DNA from: Plasmodium coatneyi
Lineage: Eukaryota; Apicomplexa; Aconoidasida; Haemosporida; Plasmodiidae
Reading direction: 5' to 3'
Assembly (NCBI RefSeq): GCF_001680005.1
Contig: NC_033565.1
Location: forward strand, 1-64,000
Length of the DNA stretch: 64,000 nucleotides
In this document: positions 9,032 through 20,056 of the stretch, one piece after another
Numbering within the stretch: position 1 is the first letter of the stretch
Layout of the letters: every line of letters starts with the position of its first letter
Position numbers and translations under genes: made by a program
The notes under the pieces: model-generated
Told to the model about the DNA's origin: nothing
Database searches by the model: none
The model's input: only the letters and a program-made list of their open reading frames with translations

Positions 9032-11175
9032 TTACATGTTCTGGTAACCAATATTTTGGTGACCTACATTCCGATGACCTGTTGTACTAGTATTAGTTCT
9101 TGTTCCTGTTCTTCCCCTTCGAGACTGTACACCATATACTGTTGATTCATCCCCTGTTGATGGGCCTATTGTTGAAGTTTCTGTTAAATCGTCAATATCA
9201 CGCCCGGCTGATCTTCTCTTTCTTTTACCACTTGAGTGGTTACCAAACCAAGAAGACCATGGTTTATACTGAAAGAAAAAAAGGAAGGAAGGAAAGGAAG
9301 GAGGTTCTATGGAGGAAAGGAAATGGAGGTCTAAGGAGGAGGAAGGAAGGAGGTTCTATGGAGGAAAGGAAATGGAGGTCTAAGGAGGAGGAAGGAAGGA
9401 GGTCGTCTAAGGAAGGAAAGGAGGGTCTAAGGAAGGAATGAAAGGGAGTTTTAAGAAAGGAGGGGTCTAGGGAGCTGTAAGGTAGGAAAGGAAGGGTTCG
9501 TCTAGGGAAGGAAGGAAAGGTAGGAGGGTCTAAGGAAGGAAAGTAAAGGAGGGTCTAAGGAAGGAGGAAGGAGAGGAAAGCCTAAGGAGCAAGAAGAAAA
9601 GGGGTTTAAGGAACGGCGGACGAGGAGGAAGAAAGAGTCTATGAAAAAAACGAATAAGGAATGAAGGAATGAAGGAATGAAAAGGAAAGATGGAATAAGA
9701 AGAAATAAGAAGGAAAGGTCTAAGGAAGGAAGGGAGGAATAAGAAAGAATAAGAAAAGGAAAGGAAGGGATGTAAGGAAAGAAGGGAGGGGTGTGGAAGT
9801 AAGGGGTCTAAGGAGGAAGGGAAAGGGACGATTTAAGGAGGAGGAAGGTCTAAGGGAGGAAAGAGAAAGGGGGTGAAGGAAAAGGAAAGGTTAAGGGAAA
9901 GATTAAGGGAAGGGGTAAGGGAAGGGATGAAAGGGAAGGAATGAAAGGGAAGGAATGAAAGGGAAGGAATGAAAGGGAAGGAAGAAAAGGGAAGGGGTCT
10001 AAGGAAGGAAGGTTCTTAGTGTGGTAGGTGGTAGGAAGGTTGTTAGGGGTGTTAGAAGAAAAGGAGGTCTAAGGAAAGAAGGAATGGGAAAAATACTATT
10101 ATTCATATTTCGCTACTATAATGTATAATGGTAATATTTTACCTTATATAAAAAGTATGCCAATGCTGGTAATTCTATTGCTGCTAAGGTACCGAAGGTA
10201 GAAGAAAGAGAAGAAGCAGCACTCGCTTTACTTTCAGCTTCTTTTAATTGTGAGAGTGCTTGGGCGGATGCTTCCTGTGCTGCTTGTGTTGCTCGTTCTG
10301 CTTGTGTTACTTTTTGTGCGAGCTTCCGTTCCGCCTTTAATTTTTTGTCTACAGAAGGATATTCCTTACCTTCCCCTAGGGTAGCTGCCTCTGTACAATA
10401 CAAATGTAACGCTTCCGCTAAACCACAATGTACTTTGTACTTATTATTAAAGTCGTAGCAATATGTACCACTCGTATATGTCCTGCTATTTGGGCAAGCC
10501 TCCCTCATGATAATACATGCTGAAGCAATTCCCTCTAAGTAAGTGGGCAACTGGTCTTTACAGTTGAGCCCATTCTTCAGTAAATACTCCGGTACGGATT
10601 TGTGATCGAAGGAATAATCGAATATTGTTTTCATATGGGTGAGAAGTGTTTCTTTAAAATCGCTGTATTGAATTCTACATTTCTTCGAATAAGTATTTCC
10701 CTTCAGTCCTTGGTAAATTTCATCCAAAAGCTTTGACAATGGCTTATTACCTGAATCTTGCCGGTATTTGTCCCCTAATCAATAATAAAAAAATTCACAG
10801 GGTGTCTTATCATCGGTCACGGAGCTTGATGAGCTGTATATTCCACATGCGTGACAATAAGCCTTCGCGATTTTCTTAGCTTCATCAGTAATTTTTGTAC
10901 ACTCCTTGAAGTTTTGCTTTAATTTCTGTTCTAACTCTTGGGGGTAGTTACTGCTCCTATTACATTCTCTCTCAGTGGCCCCATCGAATTTATCATAGAA
11001 ATCCTTCTTGGAAGGTAAATTATCCAAATCGAGCGCCTATAAATATATAATTAATAAAGAATATATATATATGCGCGCCCCTTGTATGTACTTCTGTTCA
11101 TGCTGTGGAAGGAAAGAAAAGAAGAGCAACTCCCTCCAAATATTATATTTCCCTTACCGTGGCTTCTGGTGCCAT
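9032..11175 (-). pseudogene. KIR: KIR gene with single in-frame stop in the W-L-G-D motif
   Basis: Exon 1, 11158-11175, encodes M-A-P-E-A-T. Exon 2, 10143-11036, is the KIR domain and membrane segment. Exon 3, 9032-9268, is the tail. All junctions are phase 0. Exon 2 starts D-N-L-P-S-K-K-D-F-Y and has C-E-F-F-Y-Y, then TGA at 10779-10781 exactly where the family has the Trp of Y-Y-W-L-G-D. L-G-D-K-Y follows in the same frame and stays open to L-A-Y-F-L-Y-K. So one TGG to TGA change (or a read error) separates it from an intact gene of about 382 residues. The stalk is Ala/Glu/Gln-rich and probably helical. The tail is of the Y-K-P-W-S-S-W-F-G-N subtype ending N-I-G-Y-Q-N-M. Closest relative in the window: the KIR at 34.2-35.6 kb. 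Confidence 0.88.
9269..10142. repeat. Purine minisatellite filling a KIR intron
   Basis: The second intron of the KIR at 9.0-11.2 kb is a long G/A-rich array on the plus strand: units such as GGAGGAAGGAAGG, GTCTAAGGAAGGAAA and AATGAAAGGGAAGG. There is a perfect duplication of about 70 bases near 9300-9420. The corresponding intron at 34.4-34.7 kb is a shorter version. Confidence 0.8.
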
Positions 11176-12906
11176 TGTTATAGTTCACTTTCCTAAGTGT
11201 AATGGATGTACACTAAAATTTTTGTTTATTCATATATTCAGGATAAGGAGAAGTATATGAAAATCTTCGTTTGTCTGTTCTATGATGATTATGATGATAT
11301 GATGATTGGATTGTAAGTGTGATTGTGGAATTTTTATTTTCTTTCTTCCTTTATAATATACTTTAATTTTTAAACAAAGATAACACACTACATATGTATC
11401 AAAGTCATTACATATATCTACAGTTACAAGTAAGTATAAGAAGGAACTGGGCACGAAAGAAACAAAATAGGTGAGGGGAGAAATTTTTTTTAATTTTTAT
11501 GATATATTCATTATTCGTATATCACATTATTATATTACTTTATTATATTTTACATTTTTATATTATACACCTTACACATATATATTAAGTCATTACATGT
11601 ACATTGCACTATGTATACAGAACAGGCATTACATGTACATTGGAGCATGTATGTTATTATTATTATTATTTTCACCTCATTCAATTATTATGTGTATATG
11701 GAGAAGGGAGAGGACGCATAATTTATTTTTCTTCCTTCTGAGCAGAAAATTTTTAGCATGTCCTCTTTTTATTCATATTTTATTATTTCACCAGAAGGGA
11801 GAGGGGTGGTTGTTACTATTAGAAACATTATATTATTAGGAACATTATATTATTAGGAACATTATATTATTAGGAACATTATATTATTAGGAACATTATA
11901 TTATTAGGAACATTATATTATTAGGAACATTATATTATTAGGAACATTATATTATTAGGAACATTATATTATTAGGAACATTATATTATTAGGAACATTA
12001 TATTATTAGGAACATTATATTATTAGGAACATTATATTATTAGGAACATTGTTATTAGTAGAAACATTATTATTGGGGACATTATTCGTAGAACATTATA
12101 TTATCATGTGACACATTCGTACCACACCTCAACAATTATTACGTATATTCCTATACACATATACTGTGAAGGAGAAATTTCATATGTTCTTTTCTTTTTC
12201 CTTTCACCCTTTTTAGGGATACTTCTTCTTTTATTAATTTGATAAAACTCAAAAGAGATCAGGGAGGATGAGAAGAGTTCAGAGGTTGGAAGAGTTCAGG
12301 GGTTGCCCTCCCCCTTTTTTTTTTTTTTCTATATGTGTATGTACTATTTTAGGGGAAAATGCATATATATACATATATATATATCATATATATATAACTA
12401 TACATATATATATATATATGTGTAGAACCACACACAACACACATTACTTCTTTTTTTTTTTTCTACACACATATATATGAGAAATTTGCATATGTAGAAT
12501 AACATTATTTCTACATTTGCAATTTATATATGTGTAGAATTTTGCATATATATGTAGAACACAACACATTACTTTTCTACACACATATGAAATTTTATAT
12601 ATGTACAATTTACATATGTGTAGAACCACACGCAACACATATTAATTCACTAATTTAATGTATCCATTCGTTCATTCGTTTAATCCATTCGTCGTCCATT
12701 TGTTATCCATTCGTTTAATCCATTCGTACATTATAATTAGAGTTTAGGGGTTTTTATATTTAAGTATGCACATATATATATATGTTACATATATATATAA
12801 ACTTATATATGTATGTATATATATATATATATATATGTAGATATATGTATGTGTATATACATGTAAGTCATAGCTCGTGTTTTACTCTTAACACCGTTCT
12901 GCTTTG
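11176..12906. other. AT-rich intergenic region
   Basis: Upstream flank of the KIR, with TA microsatellites (about 12,360-12,420 and 12,770-12,860), T tracts and a 17-base tandem array listed separately. Open frames here are low-complexity. No gene is supported. Confidence 0.6.
11836..12050. repeat. 17-base tandem array
   Basis: About a dozen nearly perfect copies of AGGAACATTATATTATT, decaying at the right edge into GGAACATTGTTATTAGTAGAAACATTATTATTGG. It lies between divergent neighbours, with no coding role apparent. Confidence 0.93.
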
Positions 12907-13692
12907 TTACTTTTTCTTCGGTACATTTTTTTGGGCACATTTTCTCCTTCTTCTTTTAAAACAATAAAACCCTAATACCATGCATAACAGTAGAACTGTT
13001 ACAATAAGTAGAAGTCCAACCTTACACAGGACAGATTGAACTCCAGTAAGATCGCCTGTCAGGGAATAGCTGCTGTAGGTTTCCGTCAGAATCAATAATA
13101 TTGGATATGGGAGTAAAATAGCTAATATAAACGGAAGTGAGGGTTTCCTCATAAAATCCGAATGCATCATTTCATGAAAAAAAATTTTACATTGTTCCTT
13201 CATTCCTATTCCGCCTATTCCTCCTATGAACTGGACATTATTTGGTGCTTTATTTGGTGGTGTATTTGGTGCTTTGTTCTGTTTAGGTGGTGGCGTACTC
13301 GTTTCATTGTGCTTTATAGCACTTTCTTGTTTTAATTGTGTTTTTACACCGGTCTTCACACTTAAGGTGGACGTGCCAAAGGTGGTACTTTTTTCCTTCC
13401 CCTCATGGGGTGCCATACCATCACTTCCTTTCTTTAATGATGTGCTTATGGCAATCACCTAAGAGAAAAGAAAAAGATGTACATTGAAAAAAATATTTAT
13501 TTTTTTTTCCTTCCTTCTCTAATTTTAGTGTAAAAATGGAGTGAAAAAATATTCATTTATAATAATATATATGCGTCAAATTTTAAACAAAATTAATAGT
13601 TATTATCATACATGGTGGTCACATTGCCAAAGGAACGAGGCGGATAGGGCAAAGGTGAGTATGAAATATTTTGCAAGGAAGGGTGCCATCAT
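12907..13692 (-). CDS. Two-exon putative exported membrane protein, copy 1
   Basis: Exon 1, 13612-13692, encodes 27 residues: M-M-A-P-F-L-A-K followed by a hydrophobic signal-like stretch. Exon 2, 12907-13458, follows after a 153-base intron (phase 0, CTTAG|GTG). The product is about 210 residues. It has a short secretory-type N-terminus and a Ser/Thr/Pro-rich middle with N-K-A-P-N-x-P-P repeats. A K-E-Q-C-K / H-S-D-F-M-R segment precedes the first of two predicted membrane helices (roughly residues 130-150 and 180-200), and the end is very basic (K-R-R-R-R-K). The gene at 52,096-52,896 has the same exon split, start M-A-P, C-K / D-F-x-R segment and two helices, so they are paralogues. No clear R-x-L-x-E/Q/D export motif is seen. 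The family name is not recognised. Confidence 0.75.
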
Positions 13693-14932
13693 TTTGTTTT
13701 TGCTTCTTTTTACTTTTTTTGTTTGCTCCTTTTTTTTTTTTGTTTTTTGCTTTTTTTCCTTAAAATAAAGAACGTTTAGGAAATAAATGTGTGTATTTTT
13801 TTCTTTCTTTCTTTTTAATACAAAGTGTTTATGAAGTTTACTCTGTGGGTTCATATATGCGATTAGTTATTATTTTTTATTAGTGTGTGTTACATATATA
13901 TATTTTTAAAATGAAGAAAGAATTTAACATTACAACGTACACAATGAAATATGCATATAGATTTTATGATAATTTAGAATAACTAGAAAAAAAATGATTT
14001 TAGCACATAATTATATATATGTTATGTTGTTGTTTCCACACCAAAAAAAAAAAATTATTAAGTTAATTAGAAGTGAGTGGTCAATATTTTTTTTCTATAG
14101 AAAAAATAATGAGCACTTTTTTCTCTCTCATTATATATTGTCCCACTTCCTAACGTTGTAATAAGAGCGAATTATCTATATATTTTGAGCATTAAAAAAT
14201 TATAAATGGAGTTGTTTAGATGCATAGCTTTGTGTTGTTTGCATGTTTGCGATCAAAATTTTTGTTTCTTTTAATTTTAGTTATAATGGTGGAAAAAAAA
14301 ACAGTTCAAAAGAAGAAAAAAAAAAGTACTTCAAAAAAAAGAGTAGGTATGAGTTCGCCTTCCTTCTTTTTTTTTTTTTTTTTCTTTGGGACCTTTTTAT
14401 CTTTTTCTTATTTTAATAATTGTTTTTTATGTTAATATTTTTTTTTTTTTTCTTCTTTCTTCTTTTAAAGAATATAAAATGAAGTGAAAAAAGAAAGAAA
14501 AAAAAATTGAAATAAAAGAGAAAAAAGGGAAAAAGGGAAAAAAATGAGGCAAAAAAAGAAAGGGGGCGTGAAAGAAGGCAAGGAAAGGAAAAAATGTCAT
14601 TTTCCATTTATGCTTCTTTTCCACATATACACACATACACTGTACACACACTGTGTATATGAACTACACACTGTGTATATGAACTACACACTGTGTATAT
14701 GAACTACACACTGTGTATATGAACTACACACTGTGTATATGAACTACACACTGTGTATATGAACTACACACTGTATATATGAACTACACACTGTATATAT
14801 GAAATGTGTACACTCTATATATATATAGACTTTGTACATTTTTTTTTTTTTTTCTACGCCCCCCCCCTCTCTCTATGTGTCGTTGTGTGTGTGTGTGTCG
14901 CTCCGAAATGACCTTACATTTAGTGTGTAACA
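13693..14932. other. Intergenic region with repeats
   Basis: AT-rich flank. It contains T/A tracts, a purine tract at 14,460-14,590 ending in an ATGTCATTTTCC / TGCTTCTT element (3' flank of the next KIR), and a 20-base tandem array. No gene is seen. Confidence 0.55.
14650..14815. repeat. 20-base tandem array
   Basis: About eight copies of GAACTACACACTGTGTATAT. The unit holds the inverted pair ACACA/TGTGT, so each copy could fold into a small hairpin. It lies about 120 bases past the stop codon of the KIR at 14.9-16.5 kb. Confidence 0.92.
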
Positions 14933-15326
14933 TCACATACGCTGATAATGTATGTTATTTCTTTGCCTCCCTTCGTTCCTTTGTCCCTGTTCCCTTTGTT
15001 GTTGTGGTCTATTATTTGCCCCTCCCCTTCCCCCTGTGCGTGGTCGTGATCTACCACCATTATATATGGTAGAATGATCATCTGTTGTTGATGATGAATC
15101 TGTCGAGAACTCTGTTGAAGCATATGTAGAATCTTCGTCTGTCAAAGTACTAAAAGTAGGCCCTGTTGATCTTTTTACTCTTCTGGGAGCGTTGTTCCTG
15201 CTTTCACCAAAGAAGTTCTGTATGCCGGAAGGTAGAAGTTTGTACTGAAAGAACAGGGAAGAAAAAGGAAGGGAAGGTTAGAAATATATATATACATATA
15301 CATATATATACACATGTATATATATG

Positions 15327-15376
<50 letters not shown>

Positions 15377-16516
15377 ACATACATCGTGGTAATTATAATT
15401 GTTATAATTAATACTTACTTTATACAATAGGAATGCCATTGTTGGTAATCCTACTAGCGCGGTGCCTAGTGTAGAAGAGACGGCTGCGGCAGTGGGAATT
15501 GTTGAACCGGTTCCCGACGAAGAACCAGTTGATTCTGCAGTATGTGATGCAGGTTCCAATGTATCCTGTGGTTCATATTGTACTTCTGTACATGTTAGTA
15601 TGTCCAGCTTCTCTGTGCTACAGTATTCTCCAGCTGCTCCGTCCGTGCTCGCCGCCGCCGCTGCTTGAAGCGGGCCACAATAGGAACCACTCTTCTTTGG
15701 CCCCCTTTCCCCGCAATCTGCGGCTACTGCTTCGCATGCTTTAGTAATGGCCTCTAGATGTTTGTGATAGGTTGAATCACAAGTCTTTGTACCACCATCA
15801 CTAACAACAACAACACCACTAACACCATTCCCTAACTGTGATTGTAAAGTTTCATAGTCCTGTTTGTAGTCGAAATGTATTTTTACTTGGGGAAAAATTT
15901 CTTCGTTAATATTTTCGTTTATATTTTTACAAGCCCCTTGAACAGAAACATTTTCTAATTTTTCGTAGATATTTTTCAAGGTGTCCAAAGGGGATGCAAC
16001 ATGCAATTGATTAGATAGTAGATCCCCTAACCAGTAATAAAAGAATTGACACCATGTTCCATAGGGATTCCTGCCATCCATGGTGGATGCATCACAGTAG
16101 GCACCTATTATCTTCTTGGCATAATTCCCATCACTATCACGGTTGTTCAATATACTCTTTACTTGAGTCTCCTTATTTTCTAACCCAGGACAGGATGTGC
16201 TATAAAAACTCACCCCTCCATCGAATTGAGTATATGCTTTTTCTGAGGGTAGTTGACTCAAATTTGCCACCTATGAAAATGGAATTGAGACAAGGGGAAA
16301 GTGGAACATGTACATTGTATAGAAATGGAATATTGTTAATGTGTATTTCCACATATACATATACACTTTTTTTTTTCTGCATTTTTTTCCATTAAATTGG
16401 ATACACAAAAAAAAAAAATGGTAGATGCATATATGGATACACACGCTCGTTAAAGCAGAAAAACAAACCCCTAATGGTCCTGTTTCCAGTGCTGCTTTTG
16501 ACGGTTCTGGTGTCAT
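14933..16516 (-). CDS. KIR: KIR protein
   Basis: Exons: 16469-16516 (M-T-P-E-P-S-K, 16 residues), 15419-16270 (domain and membrane), 14933-15244 (tail), all phase 0, 403 residues. Exon 2 opens L-S-Q-L-P-S-E-K-A-Y, has C-Q-F-F-Y-Y-W-L-G-D at about residue 90 and H-F-D-Y-K-Q-D-Y. A Ser/Thr/Gly-rich stalk and a membrane segment ending M-A-F-L-L-Y-K follow. The tail exon is the Y-K-L-L-P-S-G-I-Q-N subtype, with R-R-V-K-R and a Ser/Thr/Asp stretch, ending H-Y-Q-R-M. That subtype recurs only in the KIR at 44.2-45.8 kb. Exon 1 ends at a non-consensus GTTTGT donor, so its extent is less sure. Intact as read. Confidence 0.9.
15337..15372. repeat. AT dinucleotide microsatellite in KIR intron
   Basis: A near-perfect run of AT within the short second intron (15,245-15,418) of the KIR at 14.9-16.5 kb. 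Likely length-polymorphic. Confidence 0.9.
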
Positions 16517-17380
16517 TGTTCCTTATGGTATGTGTACATATTTTTATGTAATGAATTTTACGTTAGTCACTGTTTAGGTGCGTGTGTTGTTCCATCGACC
16601 CTTCCTTCTTCTTCTCTTATATAATCTACTTTTTTAAGAAGGAAATGGGGTGTGTTCACAAATGAAATGTGTGTTCTTCCTCTTATGTATTTCCGAAAAA
16701 AAAAGGGGAAATAACAAGGGAAGGGGAAATGAATGGATGGATGTAAACTTTCTTTTTCTCTCATATAGTTGCTTGCTTCCTTGCTTTCTTCCTTCCTTCC
16801 TTGCACTGCATTTATTTACATTATTATATTATTGCATTGTACATTGGGACTGATTGTTTGTGATTGTGTTTGTTTGGAATGTTATATTATTTCTTATAAG
16901 CCTCTACCCATACATATATAGGAGAAGGCCGGAACATGTTTTTTTTTTTTTTTTTTTTTTTAAACGGGAAAATTTTTAGGATGTATTCTATTCATTAATA
17001 TTCCCTCCCATTATTTTTTTAAAGCGAGAATATTATTAGAAGTTTTTAGCATGTGTCATATTGTATGCAGTTAATATATGCACAGAGAATACTCCTCCCC
17101 CTCTTTTCTATATATATGTGTATATTTATACTTATTGGAATAGTTCCATTTTATTGGATAAATTAAGTACATACAGTAGATAAAGGAAGTGCACATATGT
17201 TATACATGAAGAAGGTGGAATTGTGTTTGATTATGTGTACTAAGAAGGAAGGCAGGAATATATATACGTATATTTTCATATTTTTTTTATAGTAATACTT
17301 TTCCTTCCTTGTAACGTACACGCCCACCCCTAACAACCTTCCTTCTGCTTCTTTCCTTCATTTTTATTATCTTCCAACAG
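16517..17380. other. AT-rich intergenic region
   Basis: 5' flank of the KIR at 14.9-16.5 kb: AT-rich with T and A tracts (about 16,940-16,962). No gene is seen. Confidence 0.5.
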
Positions 17381-17381
17381 T

Positions 17382-17744
17382 AATAATAAGTACCATCCTC
17401 AAAACATTAACCAGGAAAAAGTTCCTATCATCACAAATAGTTCAGGAAACCTACCTACTATAATTGAAGCAGTAAACCACATTACTCATTTTAAAAATTT
17501 CACCCCTAGTCCTAAAATTGTTTAAGAGAGCACAAATCTATACAGTGTAGAAAATGTTGGAACAATTTTATATAGATCTTTAATGCAGTTAGTAGCAGCA
17601 TCACATGCGAAGTTCATATTATAGAAATATTAAAGGAAGCACAGGGAAGGAATGTGTCTGTGCACCTATACCATTCTTCCCTGTTGGCTGCTGCAGCAGA
17701 GTTTTTAGTCCACTTTAACGAATTTTATAGGAGTAATTCTATGT
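17382..17744 (+). pseudogene. Unidentified decayed coding stretch
   Basis: After a good acceptor (pyrimidines then CCAACAG at 17,371-17,380) a non-repetitive frame is open for 47 codons to TAA at 17,523-17,525. It then continues in the same frame for about 38 more codons (N-L-Y-S-V-E-N-V-G-T, L-M-Q-L-V-A-A-S-H-A) to a TAG near 17,622. Near that point the reading shifts by one base, and a further open stretch (E-I-L-K-E-A-Q-G-R-N, H-L-Y-H-S-S-L-L) ends N-S-M at TAG 17,742-17,744. The amino-acid mix is ordinary coding sequence, unlike the surrounding low-complexity DNA. It looks like the last exon of a gene with one nonsense and one frameshift change. I do not recognise the family. A related, shorter stretch occurs at about 53,365-53,460. 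Upstream exons were not found. Confidence 0.4.
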
Positions 17745-17749
17745 AGGAA

Positions 17750-18260
17750 AGTACCACCCCCCTACCCGTCCCCCCAAAGAAAAAATACACCTTGTGGGGA
17801 GGGGAAGGCTTCCACTACAACCACCTCCCAAAAAAGGGGCAAGGAAGGGGGCAGAGGGGATGATGATTTTCCCCCCCACTACAACACTTCCTAAAAGGGG
17901 AACATTACGGAGGGGGGAGATATTGTTCCTTCCCTTCCTCAAGGAGGGAATTGTTGTTCCTTTCCCTCTCCAAAGTTGTTTACATTCCTTTCCTTCCTTC
18001 TCCCTTAGGAAGGAGGAAAGAAGTTGTTACCTTCCCTTTCCTTCAGGAAGGAATGTTGTTCCTTCTCTTGCTGAAGAAAGAATGGTTGTTCCTTTTCCTT
18101 CTTCAAGAAGGAATTGTTGTTCCATTCCCTTGGTGGGAAGGGGTGATGATGTTTCCCCAACTACAACCACCTCCCTCAAAAAAAGGAAGGAAGGGAATGG
18201 GGGGAACTTCCCTTTAATAGTCCGTTCGGATGGGGGGCATTCTATCATTATAAGTGTGGA
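17750..18260. repeat. GC-richer polypyrimidine/polypurine repeat block
   Basis: Alternating runs such as AAGGAGGGAATTGTTGTTCC and TTTCCCTCCTTCC, with CCACTACAACCACCTCCC seen at both ends (about 17,810 and 18,155). The block is markedly richer in G and C than its flanks. Open frames across it on both strands are repeat artefacts. Confidence 0.7.
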
Positions 18261-20056
18261 GGGGGGGGAACGGCGTTGTACATAAAGGATCTCTCTTCCA
18301 AAATGTCCATTCCTATTTTTATTGACATGGGGACATCTCCCTTCCTCCTTACTTCATTTGTGGGAAGTATGAATGTGGCAGATACCAATTTATTCCAGAT
18401 CATAGTGTACTCCTAGATTCCAGGGAAGAAGTGTAGGTATATGTACCTTTACTATTAGCAGGATGGGAGGTGTGTGTGTGTGTGTGTGTATGCACACTAT
18501 TACTATATTGTTCATACAGTGCTTGCTCTATTTCCTACATATATATATATACTATTCATTGTAGTTACAAGTATTGTATTCACAAATATTATAGTCACAC
18601 ATACATATATATATATGTATATATAGCATATATATACCCCATATATATATACCATATATATACCATATATATATATATACATATTCATATATATGTGTAT
18701 GTATATATATAATAAGGATGAATCACCATGATGCATGATGCGCAGGTACTATTATTCAGTTCACATAATCCAATTGGACCGCTCATCACTTATAAAAGGG
18801 GGAACTATAAATGGAAAAGGTCGACATGCCCTGTATTTGCAGACCCCTGCCCCTATATATTATTCACCATTCCATAAATTACAATGTATGACACAACATA
18901 AATAAAGGTAATAATGGTACACAATGTACACATATATAGGCATATATATGTATATATATATGTAGGTATATATATGAAGTTAGTGCGTTCTGCATGTGGT
19001 GCTCATACTAAAAATTCGGAAGAAAAGAAAAAAGAGCATGGGAAAGAAAAAGAATTACTACTGTTTCCTAATATAATCCTATAAACGGAGAGAGTAAAAG
19101 TGTACTTTGTAGAAGATGTTATTATGCGTGCGTGCACATATATATTTCTTCTTTCCCCCCTATGTATATAATTAATCCAATTCTCTTTAAATACATGTGG
19201 TTCTTATTTATTCCACATATATATATATGTGTTCCCTCATCCTTCCACTATATATATATAGTTTGCACAATTCTTTCCCCCCCATATATAGAATTAATTC
19301 TGCTCTATTATTTGAGCTATTTATTTATATACACGAATAAAATGTATACCATACGCCTGGAGGGGAAATTCCTCCACATATATATATATATACTATACTA
19401 TATATATATGTGCATGAGTCAACAACTTCTTAATAACCACCATTTAATTCTGAATGAACTATGCAATAACAACATGCATGCTAAAAATTCTTCTCCAGCT
19501 CAAAAGAAAAAAGGAATTTACGCCCCAGCCTAGTTCCTCCCTTCCTTCCTCATATACATAACAAATAAGTGAAGTAAATAATAATAATTATAAAATATTC
19601 CCAAATGAACAACCACATACGATACAATGAAATAATATAGTAAATCTATAAAGAATGTATATGGAAAAAAAAAAGAAAAAAAAAAATTAAAACTCTCTGT
19701 TATTCTATTTCATTTTACTTCCCCCTTGCACCGCTTTTCCTTACATCTTCTCTTTTTTTTTTTTTTTTTTTTTTCATTATATATATATATATACATATGT
19801 GATAACTTTGATACACAGATGTGATAACTTTTATATGCACAGAGATGTGTGTGTATTTAATTTGTTATAATTCCTCTCAGAAAGAATTTCAACAATGTGT
19901 ATACTATTTTATGTGAGAAGTAAAAAATTTTAAGGCGCACATATTCTTCTGTTGTAGTCATTATAAAGGAAGAAAGAATTCTTGCACATATGTTCTGCAC
20001 GAATATATGAACAATTTTGACATACAATTCACTACATATAAAAGTGTACGTGAACA
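18261..20056. other. AT-rich intergenic region
   Basis: TA microsatellites (18,600-18,710, 18,935-18,975, 19,775-19,800), T tracts (19,750-19,775) and plain AT-rich DNA. It includes the 5' flank of the KIR that starts at 20,057. No gene is supported. Confidence 0.55.

Noticed and set aside
17794..18285. 163-codon frame over the GC-richer repeat block
   Set aside because: Open on both strands because of polypyrimidine/polypurine runs; no family features.
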